NCBI GenBank assembly: GCA_002239065.1
Contig: MPNO01000056.1
Coordinates: 1-32,238 of the forward strand
Direction of reading: 5' to 3'
Source of the DNA: Defluviicoccus sp. bin129
Lineage (GTDB): Bacteria; Pseudomonadota; Alphaproteobacteria; MPNO01
Length of the DNA stretch: 32,238 bases
Positions within the stretch are counted from its first letter, which is position 1. The number at the start of each line of letters is the position of its first letter. The position numbers and the translations under genes are program-made. Positions 23,509 through 32,119 of the stretch are shown here, one piece after another. Below the pieces are notes generated by a model. That model worked only from the letters and a program-made list of their open reading frames with translations, was not told the origin of the DNA and made no database searches.

Positions 23509-24759
23509 ATGACCCGCTACTCGATCTTCAGCCTCGCCCGCAACGCCATGGGCTACCACCGGAGCTGGCCTCGGGCCTGGCGGAGCCCCCAGCCGCGCCC
23601 GTCTTACGACATTGTGATCGTGGGCGGCGGCGGTCACGGGCTGGCGACCGCCTATTACCTGGCCAAAGAGCATGGCCTCAGCGATATCGCGGTGATCGAA
23701 AAGGGCTGGCTGGGCGGCGGAAATACGGGGCGCAACACCACCATTATCCGGTCCAACTATCTGTGGGACGAGAGCGCGCATCTCTACGAGAAGTCCCTGA
23801 AGCTCTACGAGGGCCTCAGCCAGGAGCTCAACTTCAACATCATGCTGAGCCAGCGAGGCGTGCTGAACCTCGCCCATAACGAGCACGATCTGAAGGAGCT
23901 TTCCCGGCGGGTGCGGGCGATCCGCCTGAACGGGATAGATTCGGAAATCCTCGACCCGCAAGGCGTGAAGGCCGAGGTGCCGATCGCCAATATCTCGCCC
24001 TCGCTGCGCTACCCCATCCTGGGCGCGTCGCTGCAGCGCAGGGGCGGGATCGCCCGGCATGACGCGGTCGCCTGGGGCTTTGCCCGCGCGGCCGACGCGC
24101 GGGGCGTCGACATCGTCCAGAACTGCGAGGTCACCGGGATCGACATCGCCGACGGGCGAGTGCAGGGGCTGGAGACCACGCGGGGCAGGATCGCCGCGCG
24201 CAAGGTGGGTCTCGTCGCCGCCGGGCATTCGAGCGTGCTGGCGGCGATGGCGGGCCTCCGGCTGCCGATCGAGAGCCACACCCTCCAGGCGATGGTGTCG
24301 GAGCCCATCAAGCCGGTGCTGAACAGCGTCGTGATGTCCAATACCGTCCACGTCTATGTCAGCCAGTCCGACAAGGGCGAGCTGGTGATCGGCGCCGGGA
24401 TGGACGGCTACAACTCCTATTCCCAGCGCGGCAGCTTCCAGATCGTGGAGGGCCAGATGGGCGCGCTGATCGAGCTGTTTCCCATATTCTCGCGCCTCAG
24501 CCTGCTGCGCCAGTGGGGCGGCATTGTCGACGTCTGTCCCGACGCCAGCCCGATCGTCGGCAAGACGCCGGTGGACGGGCTTTTCATCAACTGCGGCTGG
24601 GGCACCGGCGGCTTCAAGGCGACGCCCGGGTCCGGCTGGGTGTTCGCCCATACCATCGCCCGGGACCGGCCGCATGCGCTGAACGCGCCCTTCGCCCTCG
24701 AGCGCTTCGCGAGCGGCGTGCTGATCGACGAGCACGGCGCCGCGGCGGTGGCGCATTGA
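23509..24759 (+). CDS. soxB: Heterotetrameric sarcosine oxidase, beta subunit
   Basis: 416 aa. It is the subunit that oxidises sarcosine to glycine and formaldehyde equivalents. Typical N-terminus MTRYSIFSLARNAMGYHRSW. FAD dinucleotide-binding motif DIVIVGGGGHGLATAYYLAK (residues 34-53), then KGWLGGGNTGRNTTIIRSNY. The histidine in IARHDAVAWGFA (His184) is at the position expected for covalent FMN attachment. The C-terminal flavin site is WGGIVDVCPDASPIVGK and NCGWGTGGFKATPGSGW. An ATG at 23455 would add 18 unrelated residues, so 23509 is preferred. It is first in the soxBDAG operon. Confidence 0.95.
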   Translation: MTRYSIFSLARNAMGYHRSWPRAWRSPQPRPSYDIVIVGGGGHGLATAYYLAKEHGLSDIAVIEKGWLGGGNTGRNTTIIRSNYLWDESAHLYEKSLKLYEGLSQELNFNIMLSQRGVLNLAHNEHDLKELSRRVRAIRLNGIDSEILDPQGVKAEVPIANISPSLRYPILGASLQRRGGIARHDAVAWGFARAADARGVDIVQNCEVTGIDIADGRVQGLETTRGRIAARKVGLVAAGHSSVLAAMAGLRLPIESHTLQAMVSEPIKPVLNSVVMSNTVHVYVSQSDKGELVIGAGMDGYNSYSQRGSFQIVEGQMGALIELFPIFSRLSLLRQWGGIVDVCPDASPIVGKTPVDGLFINCGWGTGGFKATPGSGWVFAHTIARDRPHALNAPFALERFASGVLIDEHGAAAVAH

Positions 24760-24766
24760 GGCCGCC

Positions 24767-25051
24767 ATGCTGCTGATCCCCTGCCCCTGGTGCGGCGCGC
24801 GCGACGAGAGCGAGTTCACCTGCGGCGGCGAGGCGCATATCCGGCGCCCGGCCGATCCCGACGCGCTCGACGATGCGCATTGGGCCGACTACCTGTTCAT
24901 GCGGGCCAACCCGAAGGGGAGCCATCGAGAGCGCTGGTGTCACAGCCATGGCTGCGGGCGCTGGTTCAACGTCGAGCGCGACACCGTCACCCACGGGATC
25001 GTCTCGGTCTACCGCATGGGCGAGCCGCCCCCGGGCGGGGACGGGTCGTGA
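24767..25051 (+). CDS. soxD: Heterotetrameric sarcosine oxidase, delta subunit
   Basis: 94 aa. A small zinc-binding subunit: C6 and C9 (CPWCG) with H59 and C63 (CHSHGCGRWFN) match the zinc ligands known for the delta subunit. The rest also fits (FTCGGEAHIRRP, WADYLFMRANPKG, FNVERDTVTHGIVSVYRM). It begins 7 nt after the soxB stop, and its TGA overlaps the GTG start of soxA. Confidence 0.95.
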   Translation: MLLIPCPWCGARDESEFTCGGEAHIRRPADPDALDDAHWADYLFMRANPKGSHRERWCHSHGCGRWFNVERDTVTHGIVSVYRMGEPPPGGDGS

Positions 25052-27990
25052 CGGGTCAGCCGTATCGCCTGGCCGAGGGCGGCGCGATCGACCGGTCGCG
25101 GCCGGTCGGGTTTTCCTTCGACGGGCGGCGCTATACCGGGTTCGCCGGCGACACCCTGGCCTCGGCCCTGCTGGCGAACGGCGTGACGCTCGTCGGGCGG
25201 AGCTTCAAGTACCACCGGCCGCGCGGCATCCTGTCCGCCGGCACCGAGGAGCCCAACGCGCTGGTGCAGCTCGGCACCGGGGCGCGCGGCATCGCCAACG
25301 CCAAGGCCACGCGGGTCGAGCTGCATGAGGGTCTTGTGGCAAGCAGCGTCAATTGCTGGCCCGGCCCGCGCTGCGATTTGGGCGCGCTCAACGACCTCGC
25401 CCACCGCCTGATACCGGCCGGGTTCTATTACAAGACCTTCATGTGGCCGCATCGCGGCTGGCATTTCTACGAACGGCTGATCCGCCGGATGGCGGGTCTG
25501 GGACGGGCGCCCGAAGGTGCCGATCCCGACCGTTACGAACGCATGAACGCGCATTGCGACGTGCTGGTCGTCGGCGCCGGGCCGGCCGGGCTGGCCGCCG
25601 CCCGGGCGGCGGCGCGAGGCGGGTCGCGGGTCATCCTCGCCGACGAGCGCGGCCTGCCGGGCGGCACGCTGCCGGATGCCGCCGATACCGGCCGGCTTGG
25701 CGAGACGACGGCGGAGCTGGAAGACCTCGACAACGTTCGCATCCTCGTCCGGACCACGGTCACGGGGTATTTCGATCACAACTTCCTGATCGCGCTGGAA
25801 CGGGTGACCGACCATCTCGGGCCGCACGCGCCGGCGCATCTGCCGCGCCAGCGCCTGTGGCGTATCCGCGCCGGGCGGGTGGTGCTGGCGACCGGCGCCC
25901 TGGAGCGGCCGCTGGTCTTCGCCAACAACGACCGGCCGGGGATCATGCTGGCCTCCGCGGCCCGTGCCTATGTCAACCGCTTCGCCGTCCTTCCCGGCCG
26001 CCGCGCGGTGGTGGTGACCGACAACGACAGCGCCTACGGCGCCGCCCTGGATCTGCATCGCAACGGCGTGGAGATTGCAGCCGTCGTCGATCTCCGCCGC
26101 AATGGCGAAGGCGGGAAACCCGCGGAGGCCCGCGCCGCCGGGCTCCAGATCCTGGCGGGCCACGCCGTGGTGGACAGCCGAGGGCGGCGCCGGGTGCGCA
26201 CCGCCCATGTGGCGCGGCTCGACGACGACGGATCGCTCACCGGACCCGTCCGGACCCTCAGCTGCGACCTGATCGCCATGTCGGGCGGCTGGAACCCGGC
26301 GGTGCATCTGTTCTCGCAGGCCGGCGGGAGACTGCGCTACGACGAGGCTCTCCGGGCTTTCCTGCCGGAGGGCGCCCCGCAGGCGGTGCGCTGCGCGGGC
26401 GCGATCAACGGAGCCGCCGACACCGCGTCCTGCATTGCCCAGGGGCGCGCCGCCGGGGCCGGAGAGCCCGATGACCGGGCGGCCGGGAGGGTGGAAGCCG
26501 CTTCACGCGCGCCGTGGGCGGTCCCCGCGAGAAACCGGGCGGGCGAGGGGCGGCGCTTCGTCGATTTCCAGAACGACGTGACTTCGGCCGATATCGCGCT
26601 GGCGGCGCGCGAAGGCTACCAGTCGGTCGAGCACCTCAAGCGCTACACCACCCTCGGCATGGGCACCGACCAGGGCAAGACCGGGAACGTGGCCGGGCTC
26701 GCCATCCTCGCGCAGACGCTCGGCCTCGCGATCCCGGAGGTCGGGACGACCACCTTCCGCCCGCCTTACGATCCCGTCACCTTCGGCGCCATCGCCGGGC
26801 GCGACGTGGGGCGGCTGGCCGACCCGGTGCGCCGGACGCCCATCCATCGCTGGCACGAGGAGGCGGGCGCGGTCTTCGAGGATGTGGGCCAGTGGAAGCG
26901 GCCCTTCTACTACCCGCAGGACGGCGAGACCAAGCACGGTGCGGTCGCGCGGGAATGCCTCGCCGTGCGCAACGCCGCCGGCGTCATGGATGCGAGCACG
27001 CTCGGCAAGATCCTGGTCTGCGGTCCCGACGCCCGGGCGTTGCTGAACCGGATCTACACCAATGCGTGGGACCGCCTGGAGGCCGGGCGCTGCCGCTACG
27101 GGCTGATGCTGGGCGAGGACGGCATGGTGCTCGACGACGGGGTCACCGCGTGCCTCGCCGGGAACCGGTTCCTGACGACCACCACCACCGGCAATGCGTC
27201 GCGGGTCTTCGCCTGGCTGGAAGAGTGGCTGCAGACGGAATGGCCGGATCTCGATGTCTATCTGACGTCGCTCACCGAGCAGCTCGCCACAGTGGCGCTG
27301 GCGGGTCCGAACGCAAGGGAGATTCTCGCCGCGCTGACCGACGACATCGACCTCGAACCGGATGCCTTCCCCTTCATGGCGTGGCGCGAGGGCCGGGTGG
27401 CCGGCCTGCCGGCGCGGGTGTTCCGGGTGAGCTACACGGGCGAGCTGTCCTACGAGATCGTGGTGCCGGCGGGCGATGCGATGGATCTCTGGACCGCGCT
27501 GACCGGGCCGGAGCACGCCGTCACGCCCTTCGGGACGGAAGCGATGCATGTTCTCCGCGCCGAAAAGGGCTACCTGATGATCGGCCAGGAAACCGACGGC
27601 ACGGTGACGCCTCTCGACCTCGACATGCAATGGATCCTGAGCCGGAAGAAGGATTTCATCGGCCGCCGGTCGCTCGCCCGTCCCGCCATGCGCGACCCGC
27701 TGCGCAAGCGGCTGGTGGGGCTCGAAACCGGGGACCCGGCGACGGTGCTGCCCGAGGGCGCGCAGATCCTCGCCGAGCCGCCATCGGGCGTGCCCGAGGC
27801 CATGATCGGCCATGTCACCTCCAGCTATTGGAGCCCCACGCTCGGCCGCTCGATCGCGCTGGCGCTGGTCCAGGGCGGCCGCGACCGGGAACCGCCGACG
27901 GTCCACGTGCCGCTCGACGACCGGACCGTGCGCGCGTCGATCCGCGATCCGCGGTTCTACGATCCGGACGGGGTGCGGATGAATGGCTGA
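25048..27990 (+). CDS. soxA: Heterotetrameric sarcosine oxidase, alpha subunit
   Basis: 980 aa, the usual large size. The N-terminal ferredoxin-like domain (FSFDGRRYTGFAGDTLASAL, SFKYHRPRGILSAGTEEPNA) is followed by an NAD-binding motif DVLVVGAGPAGLAAARAAAR (171-190). A pyridine-nucleotide-disulphide-type domain includes RVVLATGALERPLVFANNDRP. The C-terminal folate-binding aminomethyltransferase (GcvT-like) half runs from about residue 600 (WKRPFYYP, VMDASTLGKILVCGPDA, VSYTGELSYEIVVPA, FIGRRSLARP). It transfers the sarcosine methyl group to tetrahydrofolate. The GTG start is fixed by the GTGA overlap with soxD. Its last 8 nt overlap soxG. Confidence 0.95.
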   Translation: MTGQPYRLAEGGAIDRSRPVGFSFDGRRYTGFAGDTLASALLANGVTLVGRSFKYHRPRGILSAGTEEPNALVQLGTGARGIANAKATRVELHEGLVASSVNCWPGPRCDLGALNDLAHRLIPAGFYYKTFMWPHRGWHFYERLIRRMAGLGRAPEGADPDRYERMNAHCDVLVVGAGPAGLAAARAAARGGSRVILADERGLPGGTLPDAADTGRLGETTAELEDLDNVRILVRTTVTGYFDHNFLIALERVTDHLGPHAPAHLPRQRLWRIRAGRVVLATGALERPLVFANNDRPGIMLASAARAYVNRFAVLPGRRAVVVTDNDSAYGAALDLHRNGVEIAAVVDLRRNGEGGKPAEARAAGLQILAGHAVVDSRGRRRVRTAHVARLDDDGSLTGPVRTLSCDLIAMSGGWNPAVHLFSQAGGRLRYDEALRAFLPEGAPQAVRCAGAINGAADTASCIAQGRAAGAGEPDDRAAGRVEAASRAPWAVPARNRAGEGRRFVDFQNDVTSADIALAAREGYQSVEHLKRYTTLGMGTDQGKTGNVAGLAILAQTLGLAIPEVGTTTFRPPYDPVTFGAIAGRDVGRLADPVRRTPIHRWHEEAGAVFEDVGQWKRPFYYPQDGETKHGAVARECLAVRNAAGVMDASTLGKILVCGPDARALLNRIYTNAWDRLEAGRCRYGLMLGEDGMVLDDGVTACLAGNRFLTTTTTGNASRVFAWLEEWLQTEWPDLDVYLTSLTEQLATVALAGPNAREILAALTDDIDLEPDAFPFMAWREGRVAGLPARVFRVSYTGELSYEIVVPAGDAMDLWTALTGPEHAVTPFGTEAMHVLRAEKGYLMIGQETDGTVTPLDLDMQWILSRKKDFIGRRSLARPAMRDPLRKRLVGLETGDPATVLPEGAQILAEPPSGVPEAMIGHVTSSYWSPTLGRSIALALVQGGRDREPPTVHVPLDDRTVRASIRDPRFYDPDGVRMNG

Positions 27991-28531
27991 GCCCGCACCC
28001 GGTGTCGAGCTGCGCATCTGCCCGCCGCGCGGCCGGATCGATCTGCGCGGCGATCCGGCCGACCCGGCATTCCCGACCGCGGTCGCCGGCGTCCTCGGCT
28101 TTGAGCTTCCGTCGACGCCGAACACCAGCCGCTCCGCCGGCGCGGCGACCGTCCTGTGGCTCGGCCCCGATGCGTGGCTGATCGAGACCGAACGGGCGAT
28201 GGAGGCGGCGGTGGCGGAGAGGTTGGCGCAGGCTCTCCCGGACCTCCATTGCTCGGTCGCGGCGGTCGGCGACGGCAGCGTCGCGTTCTCCGTCTCCGGC
28301 CCCAGGGCGGCGGACGTGCTGGCCAAGGGAATGACGCTGGACCTCGACCCGGCCCGGTTCCGCGCGGGGCATTGCGCCCGCTCCCTGCTCGCCAGGATCC
28401 CGGTCCTGCTTCACCGGCCCGGCGACGATTTCATCTACGAGGTCACCGCGGCGCGCAGCTATTCGGAGTATGCGCTGGACTGGCTCCACGACGCCGCGCT
28501 GGAATACGGCGATGCCGCCGGGTCTTCCTGA
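27983..28531 (+). CDS. soxG: Heterotetrameric sarcosine oxidase, gamma subunit
   Basis: 182 aa. The order and overlap (8 nt with soxA) and the family pattern ICPPRGRIDLRGDPADPAF, TVLWLGPDAWLIE, HCSVAAVGDGSVAFSVSGPR and YSEYALDWLHDAALEY identify the small gamma subunit that helps close the folate channel. Its 3' end overlaps the proposed hemW start by 20 nt. No glyA, purU or folD lies beside this operon, unlike many sox loci. Confidence 0.93.
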   Translation: MAEPAPGVELRICPPRGRIDLRGDPADPAFPTAVAGVLGFELPSTPNTSRSAGAATVLWLGPDAWLIETERAMEAAVAERLAQALPDLHCSVAAVGDGSVAFSVSGPRAADVLAKGMTLDLDPARFRAGHCARSLLARIPVLLHRPGDDFIYEVTAARSYSEYALDWLHDAALEYGDAAGSS

Positions 28532-29762
28532 CATCGTCTCCGGCCCGCGGCCCGGCGGGGAGAGAACGCGCTCCTGCGCGGGCTTCACCGTCGACGCGCG
28601 CACGCTCGGCCTCTACGTCCATTGGCCGTTCTGCCGGTCGAAATGCCCCTATTGCGACTTCAACAGCCATGTCGAGACGGCGATCGACCAGCGGCGCTGG
28701 CGCGCTGCGCTGGTCGCCGAAATCCGTCACTTCGCCGCGCTCACCCCGGGCCGCCGGTTGCAGACCGTCTTCTTCGGCGGCGGCACGCCGTCGCTGATGC
28801 CGCCGGAGACGGTGGCCGCCGTCATCGAGACCGCCCGGGCGTGCTGGGAGACCGCGGACGACATCGAGATCACGCTCGAGGCCAACCCGACCTCGGTGGA
28901 GGCGGCGCGGCTTTCCGCCTACCGGGCGGCCGGGGTGGGACGGCTGTCGCTCGGCGTGCAGTCCCTGGAGGCGGACGGGCTCGCGGCGCTGGGGCGCGAG
29001 CACGGGGTGGACGAGGCGATCGAGGCGATCGCCGCCGCGCACGCCCTGTTCGACCGCGTCTCGTTCGACCTGATCTACGCCCGGCCGGGCCAGACCAGGC
29101 CGGGCTGGCGTCGGGAGCTGGAGCGCGCGCTCGAACACGCCGGCACCCATCTCTCGGTCTATCAGCTCACCATCGAGCCGGGCACCGTGTTCCACGGGCT
29201 CCATCGCCGGGGCGAGCTCGTCCTGCCGCCGGAGGACGAGCAGGCCGGGTTCTTCGAGGACACGAGGTCGATGCTCGCCGATGCCGGGCTGCCGGGCTAC
29301 GAGATCTCCAACCACGCGCGTCCGGGCGACGAGTGCCGCCACAACCTGATCTACTGGCTGTCCGCCGACTATGCCGGCGTCGGACCGGGCGCGCATGGGC
29401 GGATCACCCGCGACGGCCGGACCGCGAACTTCGTGCAGCGCCGCGCGCCGGAGGCCTGGCGCGCGGCGGTGGAGGCCGCGGGCCATGCCACCGTTTCCGA
29501 GACCGTGCTCGAACCGTCCGAACGGCTCGAGGAAATCGCGATGATGGGGCTCCGGCTGGCCGACGGTATTCCGCGCACCCGGTTCGAGGCGCTGACCGGA
29601 GGGCAGCCCGAGGCGCTGTTCGATCCGGTGGCGCTGGAACGGCTGTCGGCGGGCGGCTTCCTGGAGCTCGACGGCCGGGGCTTGCGCGCGACGCCCGCCG
29701 GGCGGCTGCGTCTCGACGCGGTGCTCGGCGCCCTGCTCGCGCCCACCGCCGCCTCCCGATAG
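28512..29762 (+). CDS. hemW: HemW-type radical SAM protein (haem chaperone, HemN-like)
   Basis: 416 aa. The radical-SAM cluster motif CRSKCPYC (C41, C45, C48) lies in LYVHWPFCRSKCPYCDFNSH. VFFGGGTPSLMPP, ITLEANPTSVE, GRLSLGVQS and FDLIYARPGQ follow the HemN/HemW order. The C-terminal HemN domain includes YEISNHARPGDECRHNLIYW and GPGAHG. HemW proteins insert haem into target enzymes and lack coproporphyrinogen oxidase activity. ATG 28512 overlaps soxG by 20 nt. No ATG lies between it and the conserved domain. Elsewhere in alphaproteobacteria hemW commonly follows rdgB. Confidence 0.93.
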   Translation: MPPGLPDIVSGPRPGGERTRSCAGFTVDARTLGLYVHWPFCRSKCPYCDFNSHVETAIDQRRWRAALVAEIRHFAALTPGRRLQTVFFGGGTPSLMPPETVAAVIETARACWETADDIEITLEANPTSVEAARLSAYRAAGVGRLSLGVQSLEADGLAALGREHGVDEAIEAIAAAHALFDRVSFDLIYARPGQTRPGWRRELERALEHAGTHLSVYQLTIEPGTVFHGLHRRGELVLPPEDEQAGFFEDTRSMLADAGLPGYEISNHARPGDECRHNLIYWLSADYAGVGPGAHGRITRDGRTANFVQRRAPEAWRAAVEAAGHATVSETVLEPSERLEEIAMMGLRLADGIPRTRFEALTGGQPEALFDPVALERLSAGGFLELDGRGLRATPAGRLRLDAVLGALLAPTAASR

Positions 29763-29773
29763 GGTGCCGCGCG

Positions 29774-30631
29774 ATGCCGGAACCGCCCGCCCGTCCGATC
29801 CCGCCCGGGCTTCATCTGGTGTCGACGCCGATCGGCAATCTGCGGGACATCACATTGCGGGCGCTGGACACGCTGCGCGGCGCCGACCTGATCGCCTGCG
29901 AGGACACGCGCGTTACGCGCAAGCTGCTGACCGCCTACGGAATCCAGGGCCGCCTCGCCGCCTATCACGACCACAACGCCGCCCGGGCGGGGCCCGCCCT
30001 GATCGCCCGGCTGGAGGCCGGGGAGGCCGTCGCGCTGGTGAGCGATGCCGGCACGCCGCTGATCTCCGACCCGGGGTTCCGGCTGGTCGGCGAGGCGGTC
30101 GCGCGCGGCATCCCGGTGACTGCGCTGCCGGGGCCCTCCGCGCCGCTGGCGGCCCTGGTGCTGTCGGGTCTGCCGACCGACCGGTTCCACTTCGCGGGCT
30201 TCGCGCCGCCGCGCCCCGCCGCGCGCCGCACCTTCCTGCGTGCGCTCGCCGACATGGATGCGACGCTCGTCCTTCTCGAATCGCCCCGCCGCCTCGCCGC
30301 CGCCCTGGCCGACATGAACGCGGTCTTCGGGCCCAGGCAAGCCGCGGTCGCGCGCGAGCTCACCAAGCTCCACGAGGAGGTCGTGCACGGCGACCTCGCA
30401 TCCCTCGCCGCCGGATATGCGGGCGAAAGCCCGCCGCGCGGGGAGATCGTCATCGTCATCGGCCCGCCCGGCATGGCCGAGCCGGCCGGCGACGCGGAGA
30501 TCGACGCCCGTCTCGGCGAAGCTCTCGCCACCATGTCGGTCCGCGACGCGGCCGCCCTGGTCGCCGAAGCCACCAACGCGCCCCGCCGCAGGGTCTACCG
30601 GCGCGCGCTCGCCCTCGCGCGACCCGCGTGA
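29774..30631 (+). CDS. rsmI: 16S rRNA 2'-O-ribose C1402 methyltransferase RsmI
   Basis: 285 aa of the tetrapyrrole-methylase fold. N-terminal LVSTPIGNLRDITLRALDTL, ACEDTRVTRKLL and YHDHNA, then VALVSDAGTPLISDPGFRLV and VTALPGPSA, are all RsmI signatures. The later FAGFAPPRPAARRTFL and AAVARELTKLHEEV also fit. It methylates C1402 in the ribosomal P site together with RsmH. ATG 29774 lies 11 nt after hemW. Its stop overlaps the GTG of yraN (GTGA). Confidence 0.96.
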   Translation: MPEPPARPIPPGLHLVSTPIGNLRDITLRALDTLRGADLIACEDTRVTRKLLTAYGIQGRLAAYHDHNAARAGPALIARLEAGEAVALVSDAGTPLISDPGFRLVGEAVARGIPVTALPGPSAPLAALVLSGLPTDRFHFAGFAPPRPAARRTFLRALADMDATLVLLESPRRLAAALADMNAVFGPRQAAVARELTKLHEEVVHGDLASLAAGYAGESPPRGEIVIVIGPPGMAEPAGDAEIDARLGEALATMSVRDAAALVAEATNAPRRRVYRRALALARPA

Positions 30632-31070
30632 CCGGAAAGAGGGAGGCCGAACGCTTCGGACGCTGGGCCGAGCGCGCGGCGTCGGTCTATCTCGCCCTCA
30701 AGGGCTACCGCATTCTCGCCCGCCGGTTCCGGTCGCCCGCCGGCGAGGTCGATCTGGTGGCGCGGCGCGGGCGGGCTGGGTCTGCCCCCCCCTAGGGGCC
30801 TCCCGCTTCCTCCCCCGCCGTTCCCGTCCGCCCGCCGGCGAGATCGATCTGGTGGCGCGGCGCGGGCGGATGGTGGTCTATGTCGAGGTCAAGGCCCGCC
30901 GCGGCGAGCCGGCGCTGATCCCCGACCGGCAACGCCGCCGCATCCGCCGCGCCGCCGAGCATTTTCTGAAGCTGCGCCCCGGGCTCGCATCCTGCGAACA
31001 GCGGTTCGACGTGATCCTGGTCCGCCCGGCGCGGCTGCCCACCCATCTGAAGGATGCTTGGCGGGATTAG
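30628..31070 (+). pseudogene. yraN: yraN (UPF0102 nuclease-like family), disrupted by an internal 95-nt insertion
   Basis: The first frame starts at GTG 30628 (overlapping the rsmI stop) and reads REAERFGRWAERAASVYLAL, then GYRILARRFRSPAGEVDLVARRGR, then unrelated AGSAPP and stops at 30793-30795. The second part of the protein, MVVYVEVKARRGEPALIPDR to LPTHLKDAWRD, continues in another frame to the stop at 31068-31070. Between them lie 95 extra bases, which shift the frame and contain a second, partly diverged copy of the same core (see repeat 30703-30872). Removing 95 bases restores a 115-residue YraN of normal length. The family is PD-(D/E)xK-like, with E..D and E-x-K motifs visible (GEVDLV, VEVK). 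Function is presumably lost unless the change is an assembly error. Confidence 0.85.
30703..30872 (+). repeat. Imperfect direct repeat inside yraN
   Basis: Unit 1 is 30703-30774 and unit 2 is 30798-30869, offset exactly 95 nt. The last 40 bases (30735-30774 against 30830-30869) match at 39 of 40 positions. The first 33 match at about 24. Both encode the same protein segment (GYRILARRFRSPAGEVDLVA against ASRFLPRRSRPPAGEIDLVA). About 23 unmatched bases including C9 lie between the units. The uneven divergence argues against a simple recent tandem slip. Confidence 0.85.
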
Positions 31071-31110
31071 CGGCCGCCGGCACAATGGCGCGGCCACGGT
31101 CGTATCGAGG

Positions 31111-31134
31111 CTCCCGCCCGGGACCGGGCGGGAG
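31111..31134. other. Perfect GC-rich hairpin upstream of gshB
   Basis: CTCCCGCCCGG (31111-31121) pairs with CCGGGCGGGAG (31124-31134), with a nominal 2-nt loop (10 bp with a 4-nt loop in practice). No T-run follows. It lies between the yraN remnant and the gshB ribosome-binding site, so it could end or attenuate transcription by a Rho-type route, or be a small dispersed repeat. Confidence 0.6.
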
Positions 31135-31165
31135 AGAACGCCAATTCCAACCCGAGGGAGAAGCG

Positions 31166-32119
31166 ATGAGCCTCGCCGTCGCCATTCAGATGGACCCGAT
31201 CGATTCGATCGACATCGACGCCGACAGCACCTTCGTCCTGGCGCTCGAGGCGGCGCGCCGGGGGCATGCGCTCTACCACTACCTCCCCGACAACCTCGCC
31301 TTCAGGGACGGGCGGATCTACGCCAGGGCGCGGCCGCTCGCGGTGCGCCGCAAGCAGGGCGATCACTTCACCCTCGGCGAGGAGCGGGAGCTCGACCTCG
31401 CCGGCGTCGACATCGTCCTGATGCGCCAGGACCCGCCTTTCGACATGGCCTACATCACGGCGACCCACCTGCTCGAGCATGTCCACCCGAAGACGCTGGT
31501 GGTCAACGACCCGGCGCATGTGCGCAACGCGCCGGAGAAGCTGTTCGTCACCCGCTTCGAGGGCCTGCTGCCGCCGACCCTGATCGCCGCCGACCGCGCC
31601 GAGATCCTCGCCTTTCGGGCCGAACACCGGGACATCGTGGTCAAGCCGCTATTCGGCAATGGCGGCGCGGGCGTCTTCCACGTCAAGCCGGAGGACGAGA
31701 ATCTCGGCGCGCTGCTCGAAATGTTCGCCGAGACCTATCGCGAGCCGATCATCGTCCAGCGCTACCTGCCCGAGATCCGCGACGGCGACAAGCGCATCAT
31801 CCTGGTCGACGGCGAGCCGGTGGGCGGGGTGAGCCGGATGCCGCAGGACGGCGAGGCCCGCGCCAACTTCCACGCCGGCGGCGCCGCCAGGAAGGCGGCG
31901 CTGACGCCGCGCGAGCTGGACATCTGCGCCCGCATCGGGCCGGCGCTGCGCGACCGCGGGCTGATCTTCGTCGGGATCGACGTGATCGGCGACTTCCTGA
32001 CCGAGATCAACGTGACCTCGCCGACCGGCATTCAGGAAATCAACCGGCTCGACGGCATCTGCATCGAGGCGGCGATCTGGGACGCGATCGAACGGCGCTA
32101 CGCCGCGACGCGGGACTAG
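31166..32119 (+). CDS. gshB: Glutathione synthetase
   Basis: 317 aa, the standard bacterial length. N-terminal VAIQMDPIDSIDIDADSTFV and LALEAARRGHALYHYLPDNL, RQDPPFDMAYITATHLLE, then the ATP-grasp part FLPTLIAA-like LLPPTLIAADRAEILAF, IVVKPLFGNGGAGVF, IVQRYLPEIRDGDKRIILVD, GLIFVGIDVIGDFLTEINVT and SPTGIQEINRL. It joins gamma-glutamylcysteine and glycine using ATP in the cytosol. GAGGGAG sits just upstream of ATG 31166. It follows the broken yraN, the usual order. Confidence 0.97.
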   Translation: MSLAVAIQMDPIDSIDIDADSTFVLALEAARRGHALYHYLPDNLAFRDGRIYARARPLAVRRKQGDHFTLGEERELDLAGVDIVLMRQDPPFDMAYITATHLLEHVHPKTLVVNDPAHVRNAPEKLFVTRFEGLLPPTLIAADRAEILAFRAEHRDIVVKPLFGNGGAGVFHVKPEDENLGALLEMFAETYREPIIVQRYLPEIRDGDKRIILVDGEPVGGVSRMPQDGEARANFHAGGAARKAALTPRELDICARIGPALRDRGLIFVGIDVIGDFLTEINVTSPTGIQEINRLDGICIEAAIWDAIERRYAATRD

